The notes beneath the pieces were generated by a model. The model saw only the letters and a list, made by a program, of their open reading frames with translations, did no database searches and was not told the DNA's origin. The position numbers and the translations under genes are program-made. From Trichomonas vaginalis G3 (taxonomy: Eukaryota; Parabasalia; Trichomonadida; Trichomonadidae), in contig NC_067207.1 of the NCBI RefSeq assembly GCF_026262505.1, forward strand, positions 4,472,252 to 4,536,251: 64,000 nucleotides of DNA, written 5' to 3'. Of the stretch, positions 31,801-39,854 are shown in pieces (position 1 is the first letter of the stretch; each line of letters starts with the position of its first letter).

Positions 31801-32112
31801 CAAAATTGTCTTTAATGAAGGAGAGTTGGTAATATCTTGGAAAAACGTGGTATCTCCTTTTGAAAAGATCTTATTAATATCGATAGATTCATATGTTGCA
31901 TTTAATTGACTTGAATCACTTTTATCATCTGGGGAATCTAATGGAATGAATTCTAGTGAGTGCTTTTCTTGAACAGGCTTTGTTTCATTTCCGGCTTTTG
32001 GTTTTTCTTCTTCAATTATGGAAAGAGAAGGATCTAAATCTACTTTACAATTGGAGACTTCATCATCTGATGATAAATCATGGGATGCATGATCTTTATC
32101 ACTTGGTTTCAT
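28810..32112 (-). CDS. Large ankyrin-repeat protein (about 1,100 aa)
   Basis: First ATG at 32112; upstream in-frame codons to 32175 begin with TTG and are probably untranslated. Residues 1-95 are acidic. A DUF3447-like helical lead (KKIEFILSVFQYFSEQDQYE) comes next, then a first ankyrin array at about 140-420 (PLILAASKGKLEFCKKLIDL). A linker at about 500-570 is Ser/Asp/Glu-rich with three copies of a SSSFISDDEE-type repeat and a basic RRRHRK patch. A second array at about 590-1040 follows, with textbook repeats (TALHYASMHGFGKITSTLCD, TALHFATISGKREIVDLLLK, TPLMFACEAGDKQIVKMLIL). It has no membrane segment. Ankyrin arrays bind proteins; the partner is unknown. Confidence 0.85.
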   Translation of the reverse strand: MKPSDKDHASHDLSSDDEVSNCKVDLDPSLSIIEEEKPKAGNETKPVQEKHSLEFIPLDSPDDKSDSSQLNATYESIDINKIFSKGDTTFFQDITNSPSLKTILISKTEDKLNIFKSVENKKIEFILSVFQYFSEQDQYEIFKYSIQTSNIEVFEALIANPMKDKQKDHNGKPFIHFAYETGSSNIFELLVTKYNMINVKDKNSETIMFTAIRDHNVEGIKFLLNHGGNITNINNQFKTPFQYAVELKESKIAILIINSVNLETFNNEYIRNAIVTCIEQRKMDIIKAFHDVNFKSLAFRALNFPLLCQFLIENDDNNAELLIDLAMTIDTPMMDGTTPLILAASKGKLEFCKKLIDLRVDLNVENKYGNAYINAIVNEFNELASFLYPFYSDKKSVAKFLVTCAIQKDLTNFGKFFNAESFGRTISTKCMYPFKEQLWSEWRKCKDNRFICALISKYGFENDNANEDAEFKKYSETEIQQMNEVLYLKDYSVFYRYVTEKPVYSNDKPISEQIPKFEDVNEENSSTVSDNGESSPFIFDDEESSSFISDDEEKPRRRHRKPLFLDKYQDESTMPEIYLNHKCYVAIKKGDIPKALDLIKLGAYKNTKDFEKDDIFKYAVKHFELQDFCKMLIDNGMTQIVYNSSKTCVMLCAIHDCYDLLAYLISKNYDVHTKEESSNRTALHYASMHGFGKITSTLCDLSDTIEERDFNGNTPLFLAVLNSKLESLKVLIEKSANVNCKNNKNLTPIIVAGLNGNIEMCQYLYNNGASLNELYTFINENPEVYTANELFNFSRTIEQFSFSEISSLTPSVLLQMFENATDDHAKKFIRDNDKNIMHYAIKLQNPKLLLKLLKFGADPFITDEDGNNVLMKACQSTKFNEFIQEVLNKDDSKIDDQNKEGMTALHFATISGKREIVDLLLKHSANVSLLGKHQYTPLMFACEAGDKQIVKMLILRMRKEEINLTNVYHETALFLACLTDNPMIVIHLIENGADVEIANENGVTPFMISCTSSSKFLYGYLRRVADIYRKDNMGNTALNYASYGKNKKIIKSLKKRIGFMNHKEVLQLSKLYGFEFEDARRGLRFFNPPFRKKILYTFEI

Positions 32113-32380
32113 TAAAATATATTTTCTACAAAAATTTTCGACTTTCCCTTCAAAACGATACGACCCAGAATTCAAATTGAAAAGGTGTAAAATATCGATT
32201 ATTTTTCTGAGAAAATTTGAGAGGACAATTCAAAAAATTGTAATTGTTCCATCACACTAAATTCAAAGGAGAATTTAAAAATCCAATCTATTTCAATGTA
32301 AATAAATCCATAATGGGTGTTGTAGTTGATGAGTAAATTTGGGAAGCGAAAAAAAAATTGTAATTTTAAAAAATTTATTA
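32113..32380. other. 5' region of the ankyrin gene
   Basis: AT-rich. A TA dinucleotide at 32379-32380 is the left target site of the element that follows. Confidence 0.5.
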
Positions 32381-33650
32381 CCCAGATTTTCCTTACTTTT
32401 ACCACCTCTCTAAAGCTGGGGACACCGCCTATCGTTGGGAGTAGCTCTTAAATAGAACCACCAAGGGTATTTTTCGAACTGCCGGTGTAGTGTAGTGGAA
32501 ACATCTGACATAATGGTTCATTATGACAAGGTTTGATTCCCATTTAGCCAATTTTTTTCTTTTTTGGATCATGAATTTTTTTTTGGGTCACTATAAGATT
32601 TGTTTCATGTTCTAAATCTGCTGCATATGTAATCTATTTTTATTTACCTATTTTTTAAAAATCTATTGGATTGCCAAATTTGAATATATTTAAAATCATA
32701 AAACTCCAAAAAAACTATAAATATATGTTTTATGCATAGTGCCGATACTCAAATATCAGATTACTTAGATCCATGAATAATATCCGAATTTTTTTCTTAA
32801 AATTAAACTTCAAAACTTCTTGCAATCTTATTCTTCATCAATTGTAAATTTTTAAAACCATTTTTTAAAATAATTTTGCGTAAATTTTATTCTCATGTTG
32901 TTTTAATCGAAAATTGATACATTTTCAAAAAAATAATATTGACTTATGAAATTCATTTTTAAGGTGAAATAGTATTGTTTTTATTAAAGTATATGAATAA
33001 TATATAAAAAATTAATGAATAATAAAAGCAGATTTTTAGTTTACAAAACAAATATGAGCAATGCAATTTCAAACTTTTGCTGGCAATTTCGATATTGCTC
33101 AAGTTTGTAGTATTTGTGATACCTATAACATCGGCTTAATCAAAATTCGATTTTTCTTATGAGTTATTGAGAAAATTTGATTGCAATGAGAAGGATTTCG
33201 ACGTTTTTGATAAACTAAGAGCTGAGCTTTAGGGGTTCAGTTCATTTATGGCTGTAGTTTGATGCGTAGATCTCTTTTTTATTGTAAATTCTTTCAGCAT
33301 GGAGATCGAGAATGAATCTTTTGAGAACTTTATGAGTTTTTACACCCGTAAAGAGGTCCTTCGAGGAAAGATAGTCCAGACTACATGAAGATGTGGGTTA
33401 ACCAAAAAAATCCGATGGTTTCCCCATATTCATGTAGATCTTCGAAAAAATGAGCACCAAAAAAGCCAAAAAAATAGGCTTTTTATTGGATTTGTACACT
33501 AGATCAATAACCTATTTAGGATCTGACGCTCTTTTTAGCCAGAGATATGAGGTCCTTTCTAGGAAAACGATCTATTCATCCATAAAAAAAATGAATTATC
33601 GTTTTCCCCAGAAATTACATGGGGAGTGGTAAAAGTAAGGAAAATCTGGG
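32381..33650. mobile_element. mariner/Tc1-type element with 25-bp perfect TIRs
   Basis: Perfect terminal inverted repeats at 32381-32405 and 33626-33650 (CCCAGATTTTCCTTACTTTT plus ACCAC), flanked on both sides by TA, the target duplication of Tc1/mariner transposons. The total of 1,270 bp is close to a full mariner, but no intact transposase frame is present. The best remnant is a 60-codon frame at 33450-33632 with a helix-turn-helix-like segment (VLSRKTIYSSIKKMNYRFPQ), ending inside the right TIR. It also carries a tRNA-like sequence at 32481-32550. Perfect TIRs suggest recent movement or cross-mobilisation by a related transposase. It sits 66 bases from the 3' end of the giant gene at 33717. 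Confidence 0.8.
32481..32550 (+). other. tRNA-like sequence with Pol III-type boxes (degenerate)
   Basis: GCCGGTG is followed by TAGTGTAGTGG, a full match to the A-box consensus TRGYNNARNNG. Thirty-odd bases later comes GGTTTGATTCC, one change from the B box, then AGCCA and a T-run (32552 on), as at a Pol III terminator. The D arm can pair, and the middle forms a CATAATG-GTT-CATTATG hairpin. The acceptor and T stems pair poorly, so it is not a functional tRNA. It may be a decayed tRNA or a tRNA-derived promoter inside the element. Confidence 0.35.
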
Positions 33651-33716
33651 TACTTTTACTGTGATTAAATAATAAAATAAAAAATAAATATAAACAATAA
33701 AAAAAACTTAAATTAA

Positions 33717-36700
33717 TTAGTTATCCCAATCTTTGATGTCGATATCATTTTCGTAAGCTGGATCTGGTTCACCCAAATCTAAATTTGGTGACTGTATGTC
33801 CCAGTCATCATTATTTCCAACGAAAGAAGAGTTATTCTTTTGATCACCCATTATATCTGATTCTTCGAAATCAGGACCTTTCATTTCATCCAAATTCTTT
33901 CTTTCTTCTTCATCATCTTTCTTTGTTGTTCCTAGTAATTGTTCTGCGAGTCCTGCTGGTTTCTTTGGTTCTTCCTCTTCTTTGTCTTTGATATTAGACA
34001 TCAATGCTGCTCCTAAACCTCCCAAAGGTTTCTTTTCTTCTTCTTTGTCGAAATCATCATCGAAAGCGTCATCTTTTGATTTCTCTTCTTCTTTGTCTTT
34101 TGTGTTTTCAAGAAGAGCTGCAGCCAATCCTCCAAGTGGTTTGGATTCAGCTGGTTTAGGAGATTCTTCCTCCTTTGGCTTCTCTTCTTCTTTATCAAAT
34201 GATTCATCGAAATCTCTTGATTTCACTTCTGATTCTTCTTTCTCTGGTTCATTATTCTTTGCGCCTTCTAACAAAGCATTTGCTAATCCACCAAATGGTT
34301 TAGTTTCTTCTTCCTTAGGCTTTTCATCATCAAAGTCTTCGTCATCAAATGCATCTCTTGATTTCTCTTCTTCTTTTGGTTCTTCTTTCTTTTCTTCTTC
34401 TTGTTCTGGTTCATTATTCTGAGCACCTTCAAGTAATGCATTTGCAAGTCCTCCAAATGGTTTGGATTCTTCTTCTTCCTTCTTTGGTTCTTCTTTCTTT
34501 TCATCGTCAAAGTCTTCAAATGATTCATTTTCTTTAGATTTCTCTTCTTCCTTTGGTTCTTCTTCTTTCTCTGGTTCGTTGTTCTTTGCTCCTTCAAGTA
34601 AAGCAGCGGCTAATCCACCAAATGGTTTAGCTTCTTCCTCTTTTGGCTTTTCTTCTTCTTTCTTTTCTTCGTTATCGAAGTCTTCGTCATCAAATGCATC
34701 CTTAGATTTCTCTTCTTCTTTAGGTTCTTCAGGAGCGAGGTTCTTTAATGCATTAGAGAAGAGTCCTTTAGGAGCTTCTTCCTCCTTTGGTTTCTCTTCT
34801 TCTTTATCAAATGATTCATCGAAATCTCTTGACTTCGTTTCTGATTCTTCTTTCTTTTCTTCTTCATGCTCTGGCTCATTGTTTTTAGCTCCTTCAAGTA
34901 ATGCAGCAGCTAATCCTCCTAATGGTTTAGCTTCTTCCTCTTTTGGCTTTTCTTCTTCCTTCTTTTCATTATCGAAATCTTCGAAGTTATCATCATCAAA
35001 TGCATCCTTTGATTTCTCTTCTTCTTTTTCTGGTTCATTATTCTTTGCTCCTTCCAATAATGCATTTGCAAGTCCTCCAAATGGTTTAGCTTCTTCTTCC
35101 TTTGGCTTTTCTTCTTCAGCTGGTTTTTCTTCTTCTTTCTTTTCTTCGTTATCGAAATCTTCATCATCAAATGCATCTTTAGATTTCTCCTCTTCTTTAG
35201 GTTCATCCAAAGCCTTTGAAATTGCGTTGGAGAAGAGTCCTTTTGGTGGTTCATTTTCTTCTTTCTTTTCTTCTTCTTGAGGTTTCTCTTCTTCTTTATC
35301 AAATGATTCATCGAAATCTCTTGACTTCGTTTCTGATTCTTCTTTCTTTTCTTCTTCTTTCTCTGGCTCATTATTCTTTGCTCCTTCGAGTAAAGCATTT
35401 GCAAGTCCACCAAATGGTTTAGCTTCTTCTTCCTCTTTCTTTGGTTCTTCTTCTTTCTTTTCTTCTGTGTCGAAATCTTCATCATCAAAAGCATCTTTTG
35501 ATTTTTCTTCTTCCTTTGGTTCATCTAAAGCTTTGTTGATTGCGTTAGAGAAGAGTCCTTTTGGTGGTTCATTTTCTTCCTTCTTCGGTTCTTCCGCTGG
35601 TTTCTCTTCTTCCTTCTTTTCATCATCAAAGTCTTCATCATCAAATGCATCTCTTGACTTCTCTTCTTCCTTTGATTCTTCTTTTTCTGGTTCATTATTC
35701 TTTGCTCCTTCCAATAATGCATTTGCAAGTCCACCGAATGGTTTAGCTTCTTCCTCCTTTGGCTTTTCTACTTCTTTCTTTTCTTCGTTATCGAAATCTT
35801 CATCATCAAAAGCATCTTTGGATTTCTCCTCTTCTTTAGGTTCATCCAAAGCTCTATTGATTGCATTTGATAATAAACCAGCTGGAGGATCATCTTTCTT
35901 CTCTTCTTCTTTAGGCTTTTCATCATCAAAGTCTTCGTCATCAAATGCATCTCTTGATTTTTCTTCTTCTTTTGGTTCTTCTTTCTTTTCTTCTTCTTCT
36001 TCTTGTTCTGGTTCATTATTCTGAGCACCTTCAAGTAATGCATTTGCAAGTCCTCCAAATGGTTTGGATTCTTCTTCTTTATCGAAATCATCAAAAGATT
36101 CATCTTCTTTTGGTTTCTCTTCATCTAATGCTTTATTGATTGCATTTGATAATAATCCACCTGTTTGTGGTTCTTCTTCTTTCGGTTTTTCTTCTTTTTC
36201 TTCTTTGTCAAATGAGTTTTCTTCATCAAAAGCATCTTTAAATTCTTCTTCTTTTGGTTGTTCATTTAATGCATCGTTAACTGCATTAGATAATAAACCT
36301 TTAGGAGCTTCTTCCTCCTTTGGTTTTTCTTCAACAGCTTTTTCGATTGCATCCTTTAATAAACCACCTGTCTTTGGCTCTTCTTTTTCTTCTTCTTTGT
36401 CAAATGAATCTTCATCAAATGCATCTTTAGATTTCTCTTCTTCCTTTGGCTTTTCTTCTTCATCATCTTTCTTTGCACCTTCTTCAATTGCTTGTGCAAC
36501 ACCAGAAAATGGTTTTTCTGGTTTTTCTTCTTTATCGAAATCATCAAATGAATCTTCTTCTTTTGGTTTCTCTTCATCTAATGCTTTATTGATTGCATTT
36601 GTTAATAATCCACCTGTTTGTGGTTCTTCTTCTTTCGGTTTTTCTTCTTTTTCTTCTTTGTCAAATGAGTTTTCTTCATCAAAAGCATCTTTAGATTCTT

Positions 36701-38780
36701 CTTCTTTTTCTTGTGGTTTTTCTTCATCATCTTTCTTTGCACCTTCTTCAAGTGCTTGTGCCAATCCAGAGAATGGTTTCTCTTCTTCCTTTGGTTTTTC
36801 TTTTTCTTCTTCTTTATCGAAGTCATCAAATGAATCTTCTTCTTTAGGTTTCTCTTCATCCAAAGCTTTATTAATATGATTTGTTAATAATCCACCTGTT
36901 TGTGGTTCTTCTTCTTTAGGTTTTTCTTCTTTATCGAAAGAGTTTTCTTCATCAAATGCATCTTCTTTAGATTTCTCTTCTTCCTTTGGTTTTTCAAGTG
37001 CATCTTGAACAGCATTTGATAACAAACCTTTTGGAACTTCTTCTTCCTTTGGTTTTTCTTCTTCTGGTTTTTCATCGAATTCGTCATCGAAATCTTTGGA
37101 TTTTTCTTCTTCTTTTTGTTCAGGCTCTGTTTGTTTGGCGCCTTCTTCAAGTTTGTCTGCGAGATTTGCAAATGGTTTTTCTTTTTCTTCTTCTTTCTTT
37201 TCGTCATCGAATTCGTCATCAAATGCGTCATCTTTCGACTCTTCCTTCTTTGGTTCATCGAGAGCTTCTTGTACAGCATTTGATAACAATCCTTTTGGAA
37301 CTTCTTCCTTCTTTTCTTCTGGTTTTTCTTCTTTGTCAAATTCATCATCGAAATCTTCTGATTGTTTTTCTTCTTTCTTGGCGCCTTCTTCCATTGCTTT
37401 GACAAGACCATCGAATGGCTTGTCATCTTCCTTTGGTTTCTCTTCTTCTTGTGATTTTTCAAAGGAATCTTCGAAATCATCCTTGGATTTCTCTTCTTCT
37501 TTAGGTCCTTCGATGGCTTTCTCGATGGCATCGCTAAGAAGACCTTTAGGAAGTTCCTTTTCTTGTGGTTTCTCGGTTTCTTCGGATTTATCGAATGAAT
37601 CTTCTGACTTTTCCTTTGGTTTCTCTTCTTCGTGTGATTTCTCAAAGGAATCATCGAAGTTGTCAGTAGATTTATCGTCTTGTTTCGGTTCAAGTAATTT
37701 ATCAATTGGAGTTTCTTTCTTTTCCTCTGGTTTGGCTTCTTCTTGTGATTTCTCGAATGAATCATCGAAATTGTCCTCGCTCTTTGGCTCTTCATGTTTC
37801 TCTTCTGGAGGATTTTCGGATTTAAGGGCTTCATTGACAGCGTTTGTAAGATCGAGGGCCTTTTCTTCCTCCTTTTGTGGATGGTCATCAAAGGAGTCGT
37901 GGTTGCTCTCTGTTGTATGGTCAAACGAATTATCAAATGATTCCTCCTTTGGATTTTCCTCCTTTCGTGGGGTTTCTTCCTTCTTCTTGTTATCAAGCTG
38001 GTCGTTGATAGCTTCAGAAAGGCTGATTGGCTTAGATTTAGGCTTAGCTGGAGGTAATTTCGATGGTGGAGATTTCGTAGTGGCTGTAGATGGTTTCTTT
38101 GTAACTGTAGTTGTTTGTTTAGTTGTTGTAGGTGGTTTAGATGATGTCTTGATTGGGCGTGGTGGTTTATTGGTCCTAATTGGTGAAGCTGGCTTAGGAC
38201 TGGTTGGTGAGTTTGCCGGTTGACCTGCTGTCTTCTTTGGAACAATAACGCTTGGCTTCGGCTGTCCTCTTCTGGCTGAGATATTAGATAATGGGCGAGA
38301 TTGAGAATTTTGAAGAGAAGTGTAGTCATCAACTTTCATGCCGTCATCATTGACAATATTAGAAGAAGCCTGTGGTATTGGTTCCTCATCTGGAACCTGT
38401 TTACGACCAATTGGATTCTTGTAAGATGGCAAGAAGCTAATTTTCTCTTCGCATTTAGCTAAATCATCAGCCCAGTTAGTATGGCCAGGATTTTTGGTGA
38501 CTGATGAACGAGATTTTGTAGATGCTGCAGAAACTGACCTTTCTTTCTGAGTTACATATAATTCTCGTGCAAGTTTTGATTGTTCTTCGTTAACTGCAAG
38601 TTGATTAGCCCGAAATTTTGCTTGTGTTTTTTTGTATAATTCAATTCTCGGAACAGGTGGTGGATGGCTGACATCAATTAAGTGATGTGCTTCCGCAAGA
38701 TGTTGCCTATGAATTTTGTATATGCGTCGTTTATCTTCTACGTCGAGTATCTGCGAAACAACAGGTTGAGCGCGATACAT
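33717..38780 (-). CDS. Giant acidic-repeat protein, paralogue of the CFAP97-domain protein
   Basis: About 1,687 residues from the ATG at 38780 (in-frame codons up to 38816 start with TTG). Residues 1-20 (MYRAQPVVSQILDVEDKRRI) parallel the start of the protein at 21510-22937. About 40-85 (YKKTQAKFRANQLAVNEEQS) occupy the position of its CFAP97 domain but are divergent. About 180-250 are Pro/Thr/Lys-rich and basic. From about 260 to 1,600 there are dozens of degenerate modules. Each has an amphipathic 12-mer (GLLSNAINKALDE or FGGLANALLEGAK), a DAFDDEDFD-type aromatic-acidic word, and Lys/Glu filler (KPKEEEKSK). The tail is acidic and ends DWDN. It probably forms an extended flagellar or cytoskeletal scaffold; function inferred from the paralogue only. 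Confidence 0.75.
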   Translation of the reverse strand: MYRAQPVVSQILDVEDKRRIYKIHRQHLAEAHHLIDVSHPPPVPRIELYKKTQAKFRANQLAVNEEQSKLARELYVTQKERSVSAASTKSRSSVTKNPGHTNWADDLAKCEEKISFLPSYKNPIGRKQVPDEEPIPQASSNIVNDDGMKVDDYTSLQNSQSRPLSNISARRGQPKPSVIVPKKTAGQPANSPTSPKPASPIRTNKPPRPIKTSSKPPTTTKQTTTVTKKPSTATTKSPPSKLPPAKPKSKPISLSEAINDQLDNKKKEETPRKEENPKEESFDNSFDHTTESNHDSFDDHPQKEEEKALDLTNAVNEALKSENPPEEKHEEPKSEDNFDDSFEKSQEEAKPEEKKETPIDKLLEPKQDDKSTDNFDDSFEKSHEEEKPKEKSEDSFDKSEETEKPQEKELPKGLLSDAIEKAIEGPKEEEKSKDDFEDSFEKSQEEEKPKEDDKPFDGLVKAMEEGAKKEEKQSEDFDDEFDKEEKPEEKKEEVPKGLLSNAVQEALDEPKKEESKDDAFDDEFDDEKKEEEKEKPFANLADKLEEGAKQTEPEQKEEEKSKDFDDEFDEKPEEEKPKEEEVPKGLLSNAVQDALEKPKEEEKSKEDAFDEENSFDKEEKPKEEEPQTGGLLTNHINKALDEEKPKEEDSFDDFDKEEEKEKPKEEEKPFSGLAQALEEGAKKDDEEKPQEKEEESKDAFDEENSFDKEEKEEKPKEEEPQTGGLLTNAINKALDEEKPKEEDSFDDFDKEEKPEKPFSGVAQAIEEGAKKDDEEEKPKEEEKSKDAFDEDSFDKEEEKEEPKTGGLLKDAIEKAVEEKPKEEEAPKGLLSNAVNDALNEQPKEEEFKDAFDEENSFDKEEKEEKPKEEEPQTGGLLSNAINKALDEEKPKEDESFDDFDKEEESKPFGGLANALLEGAQNNEPEQEEEEEKKEEPKEEEKSRDAFDDEDFDDEKPKEEEKKDDPPAGLLSNAINRALDEPKEEEKSKDAFDDEDFDNEEKKEVEKPKEEEAKPFGGLANALLEGAKNNEPEKEESKEEEKSRDAFDDEDFDDEKKEEEKPAEEPKKEENEPPKGLFSNAINKALDEPKEEEKSKDAFDDEDFDTEEKKEEEPKKEEEEAKPFGGLANALLEGAKNNEPEKEEEKKEESETKSRDFDESFDKEEEKPQEEEKKEENEPPKGLFSNAISKALDEPKEEEKSKDAFDDEDFDNEEKKEEEKPAEEEKPKEEEAKPFGGLANALLEGAKNNEPEKEEEKSKDAFDDDNFEDFDNEKKEEEKPKEEEAKPLGGLAAALLEGAKNNEPEHEEEKKEESETKSRDFDESFDKEEEKPKEEEAPKGLFSNALKNLAPEEPKEEEKSKDAFDDEDFDNEEKKEEEKPKEEEAKPFGGLAAALLEGAKNNEPEKEEEPKEEEKSKENESFEDFDDEKKEEPKKEEEESKPFGGLANALLEGAQNNEPEQEEEKKEEPKEEEKSRDAFDDEDFDDEKPKEEETKPFGGLANALLEGAKNNEPEKEESEVKSRDFDESFDKEEEKPKEEESPKPAESKPLGGLAAALLENTKDKEEEKSKDDAFDDDFDKEEEKKPLGGLGAALMSNIKDKEEEEPKKPAGLAEQLLGTTKKDDEEERKNLDEMKGPDFEESDIMGDQKNNSSFVGNNDDWDIQSPNLDLGEPDPAYENDIDIKDWDN

Positions 38781-39854
38781 CGAAGAATAACGAACATTCA
38801 ATTCGGAGCTTCTCAAAATAAATTGTATCCATATGTATAATTAACTTATTTTCATGAATTTTTTTTTAAAGACTTTTGAAAAATTGCGGGATTTTTGTCA
38901 GTTTTGTGTGTAGATGGAAATAGCGTTTTCAATATCGAAATGGCCCGCTCCAGTATCTTGGCAATGATGTGATTCTTTCAGGTTTGAACTTTCTTTTTTT
39001 CATTCTTGAAAAATTGTGAATCAAAAAGTCCATCGGCAATTTCCAATATAGGTTATAGATTGTTTAAATCTAATTGTATTAATATTGATTCATGCATCAC
39101 TGATCTCTCTCAATCAAATAAGGTAATTTGAATTGAAATTATGGTTAATCTGATTAATGATTAAAAACTATCTAACTCTTATCTCTTTTACAATAAAATA
39201 TATCACCTACTAGATCAATGGGCTGGATTAATGGCTAAAAAAGAGGTCAAAACTTCATGATATATGATAAAGCATAAAAATGATGATAAGAATTGACTTA
39301 AATTTAAGTAACTAAGCGATATCCCTTCTAATGAATACAAAATATAGTGCTTTTATTTTCCAAAAATTTTTCAAATTTCAAAATTTCTCTAGAATTACAA
39401 CAAATTTCTTATCATTTTCTGGAAAATCAAAAAATTTTGGAATTTTAACATCAGATAATTGTATTAATTTTATATAAATATTTATTTTTTCTGGAAATAT
39501 TATGAGTTATATCAAAATTTAAAATAAATTTTTCTTGAATAACATGATTTTGAAGGATAAATTTGTGGAATTGCTTATACTATGCTATTATAGAATGTTT
39601 AATAACTTATATTACCCTCAAATCCTCGTATTTGGTTAATATTTTTACGCTATTCTCAATAATCTTTACCAGACTAAGATATTTTGTTAGAATGACCGAT
39701 AAAACCATTTAAGTTTCACATGTTCAATTCCAAAAGACACATAAAGCTGAATTTTATCTTCTAATTTATGTTTAGAAACATACTGAATTCAAATTTTTTA
39801 CAGTAACATATAAATAATAGCGATCATGTACAAAAAACTCGATAAAATCCTGAG
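38781..39854. other. Divergent intergenic region, 1.07 kb
   Basis: AT-rich region between the giant gene and the golgin. No ORF, RNA gene or strong repeat seen. Confidence 0.55.

Noticed and set aside
32481-32550. A functional tRNA gene
   Set aside because: Acceptor and T stems do not pair well and the anticodon arm is abnormal; kept only as a tRNA-like sequence.
33982-38223. Long Ser-rich plus-strand frames across the giant acidic gene
   Set aside because: They are complements of Lys/Glu/Asp codons in a low-complexity gene; no promoter and no domain.
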